DNA of 64,000 nucleotides, from assembly GCF_017814915.1 (NCBI RefSeq), contig NZ_JAGIPZ010000004.1:1-64000 (forward strand), in the 5' to 3' direction. Within the stretch, counting starts at the first letter, position 1, and every line of letters starts with the position of its first letter. The notes below the pieces were generated by a model that saw nothing but the letters and a program-made list of their open reading frames with translations, had not been told where the DNA came from and made no database searches. Below are positions 1 through 9,002 of this stretch, in pieces. The position numbers were made by a program, and so were the translations under genes. This DNA is from Herbaspirillum sp. LeCh32-8. GTDB taxonomy: Bacteria > Pseudomonadota > Gammaproteobacteria > Burkholderiales > Burkholderiaceae_D.

Positions 1-30
1 TTTTCCGCTGTGTGCTGCAAGGCATGGGTG

Positions 31-98
31 CACTTTATCGACAGGCTGTTTATGGATAAAGTGTGTAAAATGAAAATTACTATCCATACACATGGATA
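31..98. promoter_or_regulatory. Operator-like inverted repeats upstream of LysR gene
   Basis: Two perfect inverted repeats precede the first LysR gene. The first has 9-bp arms, CACTTTATC at 31-39 and GATAAAGTG at 55-63. The second has 7-bp arms, TATCCAT at 81-87 and ATGGATA at 92-98, with a 4-bp spacer. A further ATGGATA copy at 52-58 lies exactly 40 bp before the one at 92-98, about four helical turns. LysR regulators usually bind such dyads between themselves and a divergent target. Any divergent gene here would lie left of the window, so the target is unknown. Binding is inferred. Confidence 0.4.
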
Positions 99-123
99 AT
101 TAAATTCACTGGAGGACGTCCAC

Positions 124-1086
124 ATGGACCAACTGATGGCAATCCGGGCCTTCGCCCGCGTCGTGGAGGCCGGCAACTTCACCCGCGCGGCGGATTCGCT
201 GGACATGCCCAACGCCACGCTGAGCAAGCAGGTGCAGGAACTGGAGACGCATCTGGGGGTGCGCCTGCTGCAGCGGACCACGCGGCGCGTGACGGTCACG
301 CCGGAGGGACGCGACTATTACGAGAAGACCGCGCGCATCGTGCGCGACCTGGAAGACATCGACACCTCGTTCAACGTCGCGCGCGGCAACCCGCGCGGAC
401 AGCTGCGCATCGACGTCGGCGGCTCCACCGCATGCGATGTGCTGATCCCGGCCCTGCCCGACTTCCTCGCGCGCTATCCGGACATCCGCATCGACCTCGG
501 CGTGTCCGACCGCTCGGTCGACCTGATCGGCGACAACGTCGACTGCGTCATCCGCGGCGGCGCACTGGACAACTCAACATTGGTGGCGCGCCAGCTCGGC
601 GCCGCGCGGCTGGTCACCTGCGCCACGCCGGCCTACCTGAAGCTGTTCGGCGTGCCGGCCTATCCGGAGGAATTGAAGAACGGCCACCGCCTGGTGAGCT
701 ATGTGTCGCCGCAAAACGGGCGCGCCGTGCCGTTTCGCTTTGCGCGCGACGGCGAGAAGACGGAGATCAAGGCCGAACACCGCATCGGCGTCAACGAGAG
801 CAACGCCCACCTTGCGGCGGGACTGGCGGGACTGGGGATCATCCAGACCTTCACCTATGCGGCGGGGCCGGCGATCGAGCGGGGGGAGTTGGTAGAGATC
901 CTGCAGAAGTGGCGCCCGGCGCCTTATCCCTTCCACGTGGTGTATCCGCACAACCGGCATGTGCCGCACCGGCTGCGCGTGTTCATCGACTGGCTGATGG
1001 CGTCCTTCCCGGAGAAGGTGGGCGTCGATGCCAAGGCGCCGCGCCGCCGTGCCGCCGGTTCTGCCGTCAGCGCAAAGAACAGTTGA
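124..1086 (+). CDS. LysR family transcriptional regulator
   Basis: A 320-residue one-component DNA-binding regulator. The N-terminal winged helix-turn-helix covers about residues 1-60 (MDQLMAIRAFARVVEAGNF..., ATLSKQVQELE as recognition helix), and the LysR substrate-binding domain covers about 90-295. The start is supported by a strong ribosome site, GGAGGA, 7 bp before the ATG. The sequence resembles the large LysR subgroup that often controls a divergent oxidoreductase or efflux gene, but no effector can be named. The C-terminal tail is basic and Ala-rich. The last 20 bp overlap the convergent endopeptidase gene, which has no space for a separate terminator. Confidence 0.93.
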   Translation: MDQLMAIRAFARVVEAGNFTRAADSLDMPNATLSKQVQELETHLGVRLLQRTTRRVTVTPEGRDYYEKTARIVRDLEDIDTSFNVARGNPRGQLRIDVGGSTACDVLIPALPDFLARYPDIRIDLGVSDRSVDLIGDNVDCVIRGGALDNSTLVARQLGAARLVTCATPAYLKLFGVPAYPEELKNGHRLVSYVSPQNGRAVPFRFARDGEKTEIKAEHRIGVNESNAHLAAGLAGLGIIQTFTYAAGPAIERGELVEILQKWRPAPYPFHVVYPHNRHVPHRLRVFIDWLMASFPEKVGVDAKAPRRRAAGSAVSAKNS

Positions 1087-2239
1087 GCCACTGCGCGATG
1101 CGCACGCCGTCCAGGCGCGAGCCTTCGCCGGTATCGCTGCCCAGCATCGACACCACCACCGGGCGGCGGCCGTGCACCAGCAAACGCATCACCATGTTGT
1201 GCCCGGCCTCGTTGATGAAGCCGGTCTTTTGCACGCTGGCGCTGACCTGGCGGTAGCGCACCAGGCGGTTCGAGTTCACGTATTGCAGCTGGCCGCGACC
1301 GATGTTGACGGTCTTGCCGCGATCCACCGAGTACTCGCGGATCAGCGCATAGCCGTTGGCGGCGCGCACCATGCTGGCCAATTCCTTGGCGGTGGAAACG
1401 TTGTCGGGCGACAGGCCGGTGGCGTTGACGAAGCGGGTGTGCGGCATGGCCAGTGCTTGCGCCTTGGCGTTCATGGCGGCGATGAAGGCTTCGCGTCCGC
1501 CCGGATAGTCGCGGCTCAGCGCGGCGGCGGCGCGGTTCTCGGACGACATTAGCGCGATGTGCAGCATGTCGCCGCGCGTGACGCTGGCGCCGACGTTCAG
1601 GCGCGACTGCGTGTACTTCAGCGTATCGAGGTCGTCCTCGGTGACAGCCAGACGGCTGGCCAGCGCCTCATGCTTTTGGTCCAGCCACACCATCGCCATC
1701 ATCAGCTTGGAAATCGAGGCGATCGGCGCCACCTGCTCGGCATTGCGTTCATAGAGCGTGGCGCCGGATTGCTCGTCGAGCACGTAGATGGCGTGCGAGA
1801 ACAGATGCCGACGCGAAGCCTCAGTGAAGCCGCAGCGTGGCAGCAGCTCGGGCTGGGCCGATGCGGTGGGCGCGGCTGCGGCAGCAGTCGCTGCGCCGGC
1901 GGCGCCGACCGCTGCTTTGGCGACCGGGCGCGTCGCCTGGCGCGCCTTCTTCGTCTGCTTGGCCGGCGCTGCGCCGGCAACGCGGCGCTTGGACTTCACC
2001 TGCTGGCGCACATTGCGCTTGCGCCCCTTGGCGCTGGCGCCGGCGGTGCGCTGCTTGCCGGCGGTCGAACGCTCGGCTCCGGCGGCAAAGGCGCGTTCGC
2101 CCACCATCGTCAACGTCAGCAGCAACAGGCCACACAACACCATGCGACAAAGGGCGGCAGCATGCTTGAGCAGCGGAGTCTTGGAGGAGGTGGAGCGTGA
2201 GGCGGGCGAAGCGAAGCGACGTGCTGCGGAAAACATCAT
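1067..2239 (-). CDS. pbpG: D-alanyl-D-alanine endopeptidase (PBP7-like, peptidase S11)
   Basis: A 390-residue serine peptidase of the S11 family, expected to cut cross-links or stem peptides in periplasmic peptidoglycan. All three active-site motifs are visible: SISK (catalytic Ser near residue 175), SEN in the segment LMSSENRAAAA, and KTG in QKTGFINEAG. A hydrophobic export segment lies at about residues 30-52. It is followed by a long Lys/Arg/Ala-rich linker (about 55-130) that is unusual in length and composition and could bind anionic polymers. AAGG 7 bp before the ATG at 2239 supports the start. PBP7/DacD-type endopeptidase is the best call; a carboxypeptidase role cannot be excluded. 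Confidence 0.88.
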   Translation of the reverse strand: MMFSAARRFASPASRSTSSKTPLLKHAAALCRMVLCGLLLLTLTMVGERAFAAGAERSTAGKQRTAGASAKGRKRNVRQQVKSKRRVAGAAPAKQTKKARQATRPVAKAAVGAAGAATAAAAAPTASAQPELLPRCGFTEASRRHLFSHAIYVLDEQSGATLYERNAEQVAPIASISKLMMAMVWLDQKHEALASRLAVTEDDLDTLKYTQSRLNVGASVTRGDMLHIALMSSENRAAAALSRDYPGGREAFIAAMNAKAQALAMPHTRFVNATGLSPDNVSTAKELASMVRAANGYALIREYSVDRGKTVNIGRGQLQYVNSNRLVRYRQVSASVQKTGFINEAGHNMVMRLLVHGRRPVVVSMLGSDTGEGSRLDGVRIAQWLNCSLR

Positions 2240-2375
2240 TGAAAAACCTTGGTCGGGGCGGGTGCGTCACACGGAAGGCTGCCCGCTTGGGACAGACCAG
2301 CTAGTGCACATTGTCGCCGGGATTGGAAGTCGCTTCAACCGCCCCCTCGATATGACCGTCTGGCGCCCGTCAGGA

Positions 2376-2402
2376 CAAAAAGGCCACCGCGCAGGTGGCC
2401 TT
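2376..2402 (-). terminator. Rho-independent terminator of the LysE gene
   Basis: Perfect 9-bp stem, AAGGCCACC at 2380-2388 with GGTGGCCTT at 2394-2402, and a 5-base loop. On the minus strand it is followed by a T tract (TTTTTG), so it ends transcripts of the exporter gene that stops at 2424. Confidence 0.8.
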
Positions 2403-2423
2403 GCTCTCGTGCGACAACAGCGC

Positions 2424-3065
2424 TTACTGACGCGCCGCCAGCAACAACGCGCCGGCGCCGATGAAGAAGCCGCCGGTCAATTTATTCAGGCGCGCCACGC
2501 CGCGCGAGGTGCGGATGAAGCGACGGATCTGCGTGCCGCCGCTGGCATAGACGGCGGTGGAAACGAACTCCGCGGCCAGGTAGATCGAGCCCAGCACGAG
2601 GAACTGGTGCGCGGCCGGGCGGGACTGGTCGATGAACTGCGGGAAGATCGCAGCGAACAGCATGATGGCCTTGGGATTGGTGATGCCCAGCAGGAACTCC
2701 TGCATGGCCAGCGCGCCCACGCTCCTGGGTGCGCCCTTGCCCGTTGCCATGGCGCCGGCTGCGCCGTCGGCCAACTCCAGGCCGTGGAATTCGCGGCTGC
2801 GCCAGGCGCGCCAGCCGAGGTAAAACAGATAAATCGCGCCGACCCACTTCACCGCCTCGAACGCGGTCTCCGAGGCCAACAGCATCGCGCCCAAACCCAG
2901 CGCCGAGATCGTCAGGAAGATCGCGAACGCCGTCACGCGGCCGAAGGTGGCAAGCAAGGCCGCGCCGACGCCGCGACGAATGCCGTTGTTGAGGGCGCAA
3001 AAGTTGTTCGGGCCGGGCACCAGCGCCAGCATGATCGCAACCGGAATGAAGAAGAAGGCATCCAT
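2424..3065 (-). CDS. LysE/RhtB family amino-acid exporter
   Basis: A 213-residue inner-membrane exporter of the LysE/RhtB family, which expels amino acids or their derivatives. It begins MDAFFFIPVAIMLALVPGPNN, carrying the family's N-terminal PGPN signature in the first membrane segment, and has about six hydrophobic segments. The start at 3065 is preferred because AAAGGGA lies 6 bp upstream; a longer in-frame reading up to 3269 adds an Arg-rich stretch unlike any family member. The substrate cannot be inferred. The gene stands alone and ends at a clear terminator. Confidence 0.88.
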   Translation of the reverse strand: MDAFFFIPVAIMLALVPGPNNFCALNNGIRRGVGAALLATFGRVTAFAIFLTISALGLGAMLLASETAFEAVKWVGAIYLFYLGWRAWRSREFHGLELADGAAGAMATGKGAPRSVGALAMQEFLLGITNPKAIMLFAAIFPQFIDQSRPAAHQFLVLGSIYLAAEFVSTAVYASGGTQIRRFIRTSRGVARLNKLTGGFFIGAGALLLAARQ

Positions 3066-3260
3066 GGACAATCCCTTTGAAGGCGCCGCAAAAGCAGTGC
3101 CGGTCCGCGATTGTAACGCCAACGGCGCGCCCCCGCGCGAGCTCATCAAGCCCCGCCGACGCCGCCGACAGCGGCCTCCGACGACGGCTGCGGCGGCTCT
3201 CCGATGGCGGCCTGCGCGATCCGGGCGCACGCTTGCCATTTGGATCACAGGAGCATAGTC

Positions 3261-3374
3261 ATGGCACACACTCCCCGCAGCTCGACACGCCCGGTCACCC
3301 TGACGGTCGTTATCCTCGCGTTCCTGGCGGCGCTGCTGGCATTGAAGCTGGTCTTTGCGCCGGGGCTGGCCTGA
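3261..3374 (+). CDS. Small single-span membrane peptide
   Basis: A 37-residue open frame beginning MAHTPRSSTRPVTLTVV. A short polar basic head is followed by one hydrophobic helix of about 20 residues (from VTLTVV to KLVFAPGLA). GGAG sits 7 bp before the ATG, a good ribosome site. It is divergent from the LysE exporter (start 3065). It resembles the many unannotated single-span small proteins of proteobacteria; no family is recognised. It is too short for most gene callers, so conservation would decide whether it is real. Confidence 0.5.
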   Translation: MAHTPRSSTRPVTLTVVILAFLAALLALKLVFAPGLA

Positions 3375-3451
3375 TAGCCGGTTCGTCGATCATCTGCCAA
3401 TGATTCACCCGGCGCTCACTTTTACTTTTTTTTTATTGGATGGAGGCACGC

Positions 3452-3832
3452 ATGAGCAAGTCCCCCGGACACCAGCAGCATCCTGATCACAAAGTCGAGG
3501 AGCAACGCGTGGCGCAGCGCGTGACGGTGCGCGTGGGCGAGCAGGAAGTCGCCGGCTCGGATGACGTCATCGCGGTGCACGAGACCGACTGTCCGACGCG
3601 CTATTACTTCCCGCGCACGGCGCTGAAGAGCCAGCGCATCCAGCCCTCGGCCACTACCTCGCATTGTCCGTTCAAGGGCAGCGCCAGTTACTACGACCTG
3701 ATGCTGGAAGACCGCTCGCTGCACGACGCCGTCTGGAGTTACGAAGATCCCTACGACGAGCATCGCGCGCTGCAGGGCCGCCTGGCCTTTTACGACGACA
3801 AGCTGCCCGAGATCAAGGTGGCGGTGGATTGA
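3452..3832 (+). CDS. DUF427 domain protein
   Basis: A 126-residue soluble protein of the DUF427 (PF04248) family, whose biochemical role is not established. Typical features are VHETDCPTRYYFPR, the Cys-Pro-Phe-Lys-Gly segment (HCPFKGSASYYDL) and a C-terminal WSYEDPYDE/GRLAFY motif. The ATG at 3452 is chosen because GGAGG (3442-3446) lies 5 bp upstream; the in-frame ATG at 3440 would place that ribosome site inside the coding region. The N-terminal 15 residues are His/Gln/Lys-rich. A run of Ts just upstream (3420-3435) may end transcription from the small gene before it. Confidence 0.9.
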   Translation: MSKSPGHQQHPDHKVEEQRVAQRVTVRVGEQEVAGSDDVIAVHETDCPTRYYFPRTALKSQRIQPSATTSHCPFKGSASYYDLMLEDRSLHDAVWSYEDPYDEHRALQGRLAFYDDKLPEIKVAVD

Positions 3833-3874
3833 CGCTGCCGCTGATGCAGCCGCCTCCATTACGCGCCTGCCCCC

Positions 3875-4513
3875 TCAGGCGCCGAACAGCTCCGACAACC
3901 CCAGCGCCACCAGCATGACGCCGCAAGCGCGGTTGATGCCGACCAGCGAACGGCGAAAGCGCGCCGACACCAGCGGGAAAGACAGCAACACGCCCAGCGC
4001 GCTGTACCACAGCACCGCGCAGGCGCCGACGGCAAACACCATCGCCGTGGCGGTCTCGCCGGTGACCCGCGCCGGCACCACGTTGGAGAGGAAAGCGCAG
4101 TAGTACAGCAGCGACTTCGGATTGACGATATTGAGCGCGACGCCTTGGCGAAACGCGCTGCGGCCAATGCTGCGCGACATGGGCGTGGCGGCCGCAATCG
4201 CCGGCGCCGATACCGGCGCGACCAGGATCAGGCGCAGGCCGAACCACATCAGATAAGCGCAGCCCAGCAGCTTGAGCGCGCCGCCCAGCCAGGCGTAGCG
4301 CGCCACCAGTGCGCTCGCGCCGAGGATGCCCAGCACCGCCCACAGACAATTCACCAGCGCGAAACCGAAGGACATGCACACCGCCTCGCGACGGGAAGCG
4401 GCCAGCGCCTTGTTGGCGATGGCCACGAAATTGGCGCCGGGGATGGCCACGCCGATGGCGCTGGCCGAGAGCACCGCCGCGATGGCGGGCCAGTCGAGGA
4501 TGACAGGAGTCAT
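3875..4513 (-). CDS. LysE family amino-acid exporter
   Basis: A 212-residue inner-membrane protein of the LysE/RhtB family, a second copy within 1 kb. It opens MTPVILDWPAIAAVLSAS and has the PGAN variant of the PGPN motif (VAIPGANFVAIANKAL), with about six hydrophobic segments. It is divergent from a LysR gene starting at 4649, an arrangement typical of exporter/regulator pairs such as LysE/LysG or ArgO/ArgP, so that regulator probably controls it. A GTG at 4555 would add 14 residues. The ribosome site is weak for either start, so the start is uncertain. Confidence 0.85.
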   Translation of the reverse strand: MTPVILDWPAIAAVLSASAIGVAIPGANFVAIANKALAASRREAVCMSFGFALVNCLWAVLGILGASALVARYAWLGGALKLLGCAYLMWFGLRLILVAPVSAPAIAAATPMSRSIGRSAFRQGVALNIVNPKSLLYYCAFLSNVVPARVTGETATAMVFAVGACAVLWYSALGVLLSFPLVSARFRRSLVGINRACGVMLVALGLSELFGA

Positions 4514-4648
4514 GAAATGAAACACGAGGCAAGGTGAATGGGAAGGCCGCGCCACTTTGCCTTATGTCTTCTGATCGGTAAATTCTGATTAAAATTCCAT
4601 CGTGATACGACTATCCTATCAACCTCACTGATGCCGAAGGCCGCCGCC

Positions 4649-5548
4649 ATGATCAATTTCCGCCTGATGAAGCACCTCTGGTTGTTCGCCGCCGTGGCGC
4701 AAGAACAGCACTTCGGCCGTGCGGCCCGCCGGCTGGGCATGTCGCAGCCGCCGCTGACCGAGCAGATCAAGGTGCTGGAGCAGGCGCTGAAGGTGCAGCT
4801 GTTCGAGCGTTCGCGCCAGGGCACGCGGCTGACGCCGGTGGGCGCGGCGATCCTGCCTGCGGTGCAAAAGTTTGTGGTGCAAATGGAGCAACTGGAACGC
4901 GCGGTGGGCGAGGCGGCGCGTGGGCAATCCGGGCTGCTGACCATCGGCGCGGTCAACTCGGCCATGTTCGACGTGGTGCCGCCCATCGTCGAGGCGCTGA
5001 AGGCAAAGGCTCCCGGCTTGGCCATCAGTGTGCGCGAGATCGACAGCGTGGAAGCGGTGCCGGCGCTGTTGGCCGGCGACATCGACCTGGCCTTTGCCCG
5101 ACTGGAGGGCGAGCCGGACGAGAAGATCGGACGCATCGCGCTGCAGGAGAGCGCGCTGTGCGTGGCGCTGCATCACCGCCATCCCCTGGCCGGGCGCACC
5201 CGCATCCGGCTGGCAGCGCTCAACGACGAGCAGTTCGTGATGTTCGAGCGACGCTACAGCCCGCTGCATTTCGACCACATGATGGCGGCCTGCCGCGCGC
5301 ACGGCTTCGACCCGCGCGTGCTGCACGAGGTGCGTTCGATCACCTCGCAGATCGCCTTCGTCGGCTGCGGCCAGGGCGTGGCGCTGGTGCCGGCCAGCAT
5401 GCGCAAGATGGCGCCGCAAAGCGTGGTGTTCAAGGCGCTTAGCGAGAAGGTGATGGTGACCACCGCCACCGTGGCCTGGCACCGCGAACGCGACAATCCG
5501 ATGGTAGCGGCGGCGCTGGCGGCGATTAGCGGAGCTTCATCGACATGA
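4649..5548 (+). CDS. LysR family transcriptional regulator
   Basis: A 299-residue LysR regulator. The winged helix-turn-helix is at about residues 1-60 (AARRLGMSQPPLTEQIKVLEQ, the QPPLT recognition helix seen in CatR/BenM-like groups), followed by the effector domain. The start at 4649 is chosen over 4631 because AAGG lies about 9 bp upstream and MINFRLMKHLW fits the family's N-terminus. Divergent placement from the LysE exporter suggests it activates export in response to an amino acid or aromatic compound. The intergenic region has two TTCTGAT direct repeats (4569-4575, 4583-4589) as possible contact sites. Confidence 0.92.
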   Translation: MINFRLMKHLWLFAAVAQEQHFGRAARRLGMSQPPLTEQIKVLEQALKVQLFERSRQGTRLTPVGAAILPAVQKFVVQMEQLERAVGEAARGQSGLLTIGAVNSAMFDVVPPIVEALKAKAPGLAISVREIDSVEAVPALLAGDIDLAFARLEGEPDEKIGRIALQESALCVALHHRHPLAGRTRIRLAALNDEQFVMFERRYSPLHFDHMMAACRAHGFDPRVLHEVRSITSQIAFVGCGQGVALVPASMRKMAPQSVVFKALSEKVMVTTATVAWHRERDNPMVAAALAAISGASST

Positions 5549-5613
5549 ACGGCGACATACCGACGACAGCATCAACGGCATGAGCGCCTGCTGAATCACA
5601 TTGGCCGCCAAAG

Positions 5614-5642
5614 AAAAAGCCCGCTTGCGCGGGCTTTTTTTT
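5614..5642. terminator. Bidirectional terminator between LysR gene and ilvD
   Basis: Stem AAAGCCCGC/GCGGGCTTT with a TT-rich loop and T tracts on both sides (TTTTTT on the plus strand, TTTTTCTTT on the minus). It serves the converging LysR gene (ends 5548) and ilvD (ends 5671). Confidence 0.88.
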
Positions 5643-5670
5643 ACAACGGGATACGACCGGCGCTTAACAC

Positions 5671-7533
5671 TCAGCGCTTCAGCTGCGACAGGTCGCGCAC
5701 GGCGCCGCGGTCGGCCGAGGTGGTCAGGGCGGCGTAGGCTTGCAGCGCCTGCGACACCACGCGCTCGCGATGGCCCGGCTGCCAGCCCTTGTCGCCCAGC
5801 GCGTCCATGGCGGCGCGGCGGCGGGCCAAGTCGTCCGCGGAGATGCGCAGGTTGATGGTGCGGTTGGGGATGTCGATGTCGATCATGTCGCCCTCTTCCA
5901 CCAGGCCGATGGCGCCGCCTTCAGCGGCTTCCGGCGATGCGTGGCCGATCACCAGGCCCGAGGAGCCGCCGGAGAAGCGACCGTCGGTGAACAGCGCGCA
6001 AGCCTTGCCCAGGCCCTTGGACTTGATGTACGAGGTCGGGTACAGCATTTCCTGCATGCCGGGGCCGCCCTTGGGACCTTCGTAGCGCACGATGACGACG
6101 TCGCCGGCCTTGACCTTGTCGCCCAGGATGCCTTCGACGGCAGCGTCCTGGCTCTCGAACACGCGTGCGGTGCCGGAGAAGGTGAGGATGCTTTCATCGA
6201 CGCCGGCGGTCTTCACGATGCAGCCCTTTTCGGCAATGTTGCCGTACAGGACCGCCAGGCCGCCGTCTTGCGAGTAGGCGTGCTCGATGTCGCGGATGCA
6301 GCCGTTGGCGCGGTCCAGGTCGCTGGTCTCGAAACGCTCTTCCTGCGAGAACGCGGTCTGGGTCGGCACACCGCCGGGCGCTGCGCGGAACAGCTTGTGC
6401 ACGGCCGGGTCGCTGGAGACGCGGATGTCGTATTTCTCGATGGCTTCAGCCAGGGTCTTGCTGTGCACGGTCGGGCGCGAGGTGTCGAGCAGGCCGGCGC
6501 GCGCCAGCTCGCCCAGGATGGCGATGATGCCGCCGGCGCGGTGCACGTCTTCGATGTGGTACTTGTTGGTCATCGGCGCGACCTTGCACAGGCAAGGCAC
6601 CTTGCGCGAGATGCGGTCGATGTCGGCCATGGTGAATTCCACCTTGGCTTCGTGCGCGGCGGCCAGCAGGTGCAGCACGGTGTTGGTCGAGCCGCCCATG
6701 GACACGTCCAGGGTCATCGCGTTTTCCCAGGTTTCCTTGGTGGCGATGTTGCGCGGCAGGATGGAGTAGTCGTCCTGTTCGTAGTGGCGCTTGGCCAGCT
6801 CAACGATCACGCGGCCGGCGCGCAGGAACAGTTCCTTGCGGTCGGCGTGGGTGGCCAGGATGGTGCCGTTGCCCGGCAGCGACAGGCCCAGCACTTCGGT
6901 CAGGCAGTTCATCGAGTTGGCGGTGAACATGCCCGAGCAGGAACCGCAGGTCGGACAGGCCGAGCGTTCCACTTCAGCCACGTCGGCGTCGGAGATGTTC
7001 TTGTCGCCGGCCTGGATCATGGCGTCCACCAGGTCCAGCTTGATGACCTTCTTGTCGGCGTTGACGGTCTTGATCACCTTGCCGGCTTCCATCGGGCCGC
7101 CGGAAACGAACACGACGGGAATGTTCAGGCGCATCGCGGCCATCAGCATGCCCGGGGTGATCTTGTCGCAGTTGGAGATGCACACCATGGCGTCGGCGCA
7201 GTGGGCGTTGACCATGTATTCCACCGAGTCGGCGATCAGGTCGCGCGAGGGCAGCGAGTACAGCATGCCGTCGTGGCCCATGGCGATGCCGTCGTCCACG
7301 GCGATGGTGTTGAATTCCTTGGCGACGCCGCCGGCCGCCTCGATCTCGCGCGCCACCAGCTGGCCCAGGTCCTTCAGGTGCACGTGGCCGGGCACGAACT
7401 GGGTGAAGGAGTTCACCACGGCGATGATGGGCTTGCTGAAGTCGCCATCCTTCATGCCTGTGGCGCGCCACAGGGCGCGGGCGCCGGCCATGTTGCGGCC
7501 TTGGGTGGTGGTATGGGAACGGTAGGTGGGCAT
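5671..7533 (-). CDS. ilvD: Dihydroxy-acid dehydratase
   Basis: A 620-residue cytosolic Fe-S enzyme. It dehydrates 2,3-dihydroxy-isovalerate and 2,3-dihydroxy-3-methylvalerate to the 2-keto acids of valine/leucine and isoleucine synthesis. The cluster cysteines are visible in [12 protein letters not shown] and [19 protein letters not shown], and the C-terminal GRFSGGSSG motif is intact. Length matches the E. coli-type enzyme (616). The start [19 protein letters not shown] is typical, with GAGGAGA a few bases upstream. It is monocistronic between its own terminator and promoter, not clustered with other ilv genes. Confidence 0.97.
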   Translation of the reverse strand: MPTYRSHTTTQGRNMAGARALWRATGMKDGDFSKPIIAVVNSFTQFVPGHVHLKDLGQLVAREIEAAGGVAKEFNTIAVDDGIAMGHDGMLYSLPSRDLIADSVEYMVNAHCADAMVCISNCDKITPGMLMAAMRLNIPVVFVSGGPMEAGKVIKTVNADKKVIKLDLVDAMIQAGDKNISDADVAEVERSACPTCGSCSGMFTANSMNCLTEVLGLSLPGNGTILATHADRKELFLRAGRVIVELAKRHYEQDDYSILPRNIATKETWENAMTLDVSMGGSTNTVLHLLAAAHEAKVEFTMADIDRISRKVPCLCKVAPMTNKYHIEDVHRAGGIIAILGELARAGLLDTSRPTVHSKTLAEAIEKYDIRVSSDPAVHKLFRAAPGGVPTQTAFSQEERFETSDLDRANGCIRDIEHAYSQDGGLAVLYGNIAEKGCIVKTAGVDESILTFSGTARVFESQDAAVEGILGDKVKAGDVVIVRYEGPKGGPGMQEMLYPTSYIKSKGLGKACALFTDGRFSGGSSGLVIGHASPEAAEGGAIGLVEEGDMIDIDIPNRTINLRISADDLARRRAAMDALGDKGWQPGHRERVVSQALQAYAALTTSADRGAVRDLSQLKR

Positions 7534-7845
7534 GTGGGTGTCTCCTCAGAGCTGCGTGTGCTGAAAAAGGGAGCACAAGATTGCCGCCGGGCTTGCCATT
7601 TGTCAAATATATAATTCAGCGCGTTTTGATTCTCAATAGATATTAGTCATCCTTCGCGCCGGCGCCGTGCCGCGCGCCGCAATCCCGCGCCCGTTCCGGG
7701 CTGCGCGGCGGCCTATGTATATTCGTGCTGCGACCGCGTCAGGGCCGGTACGGTTTTGTCCCATACAGGGCGCGCCGGCGGCCGCTATATTCCCGGACTC
7801 TTTTTTGCCTTCGGGCAAATGCCGATCCAACTTTCGGGAATGCAC
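7534..7845. other. Intergenic region between ilvD and porin
   Basis: A 312-bp divergent control region. The ilvD-proximal part is AT-rich (7595-7650) and holds the ilvD promoter. The porin-proximal part is GC-rich, with one TATATT box (7786-7791) that could be the porin -10 but lacks a well-spaced -35. No gene is seen in it. Confidence 0.5.
7577..7606 (-). promoter_or_regulatory. Candidate sigma-70 promoter of ilvD
   Basis: A perfect -35 hexamer TTGACA (minus strand, 7601-7606) is followed 18 bp later by a weak -10 candidate AATCTT (7577-7582). It lies about 45-70 bp upstream of the ilvD start. No attenuator-like leader peptide was seen between it and the gene. Confidence 0.4.
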
Positions 7846-8967
7846 ATGAAAAAATCCGTCCTCGTTTCTCTCGCCCTGCCGCTTTCCTTGTCAGTCGCCG
7901 CCGCCCACGCCCAGGACAGCAGCGTGACCATCTACGGCGTCATCGACATGAGCCTGGCCTATACCAGCAAGGTGGCGCCGGGCAACAACAGCCGCGTCAG
8001 CCTCGACTCCGGCGACCAGATGGCCTCGCGCATCGGCTTCAAGGGCAGTGAAAACCTGGGCGGCGGGCTGTCGGCGATCTTCCAGCTGGAAACCGGCTTC
8101 AACGCCGACGACGGCGCCATGGCCACACCCGGCACGCTGTTCGACCGCAAGTCGGTGGTCGGCCTGTCCGGCGGCTTCGGCACGCTGACGCTGGGTCGCC
8201 AGACCGACTACCTGGAAGACATCGGCACCAAGTACACCTCGTTCCAGATCTTCGGCGGCAGCGGCGTGCGCGCCGGCCACTTCAACAGCCTGGACCGCGT
8301 CACCGGCGCACGCACCAGCAACTCGCTGCGCTTTGACTCGGCCGTCTACGGCGGCTTCAGCGGCAGCCTGTTCTACGGCTTCGGCGAGGTGGCGGGCAAC
8401 AACGCCGCCGGTCGCGCGGTGGGCGTCGGCGCCAACTACGCCAACGGCCCGTTCGGCATCGGCGGCGCGTACTACCAGAGCAAGCTGGCCGGCGACGCCC
8501 TGCCGGCGCGCGCCGGCGACACCGACCTGAAGACCTTCACGCTGGGCGCCAGCTACCAGGCCGGCCCGGCCAAGCTGTTCGCCGCCTGGTCACAGACGCG
8601 ACGCCCCTTACAGGCGCCGCTGGCGGCCACCGGCCTGGTCAACATCACCAGCGCCACGCGCGCCAACATCGTTGACGTCGGCGTCGACTACGCCTACGAC
8701 AGCAAGCTGCACCTGCTGGCCAGCGTGATCCACGACCGCGCCGACCTGGCCCGCGCCACCACCGGCGCCACGCGAGCGCACACCACCCAGGTCAACCTGG
8801 GCGTGGATTACTATCTGTCCAAGCGCACAGACGTCTACGCCATGTTCAGCCGCCAGAACGCAGGCGACGCCGTCAACCCCGGCGTGATCGGCCAGTCGTA
8901 TTCGGTCGCGCCCGCCGACGACAGCGCGCAGAACGTGCTGCGCATGGGCCTGCGCCACAAGTTCTGA
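7846..8967 (+). CDS. Outer-membrane porin (general bacterial porin family)
   Basis: A 373-residue 16-stranded porin of the betaproteobacterial GBP/OmpC-like family, a passive channel for small solutes. The signal peptide is clear (MKKSVLVSLALPLSLSVAAAHA, cleavage before QDSSVTIYG), and the first mature strand SSVTIYGVIDMSLAY is the family's hallmark. Later strands alternate glycine/aromatic residues, and the protein ends in a C-terminal Phe (LRHKF), the BAM recognition signature. GGGA lies 5 bp before the ATG at 7846; an ATG two codons earlier is less well spaced. It is divergent from ilvD and monocistronic. Confidence 0.94.
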   Translation: MKKSVLVSLALPLSLSVAAAHAQDSSVTIYGVIDMSLAYTSKVAPGNNSRVSLDSGDQMASRIGFKGSENLGGGLSAIFQLETGFNADDGAMATPGTLFDRKSVVGLSGGFGTLTLGRQTDYLEDIGTKYTSFQIFGGSGVRAGHFNSLDRVTGARTSNSLRFDSAVYGGFSGSLFYGFGEVAGNNAAGRAVGVGANYANGPFGIGGAYYQSKLAGDALPARAGDTDLKTFTLGASYQAGPAKLFAAWSQTRRPLQAPLAATGLVNITSATRANIVDVGVDYAYDSKLHLLASVIHDRADLARATTGATRAHTTQVNLGVDYYLSKRTDVYAMFSRQNAGDAVNPGVIGQSYSVAPADDSAQNVLRMGLRHKF

Positions 8968-9002
8968 CCAGCGATCCGCCTTCACCCGCAGCAGGAGCCA
9001 TC

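Noticed and set aside
5740..7614. Long open frame on the plus strand opposite ilvD
   Set aside because: It lies antisense to a full ilvD with intact cluster motifs. Its His/Gly/Val-rich translation is the usual shadow of a high-GC gene.
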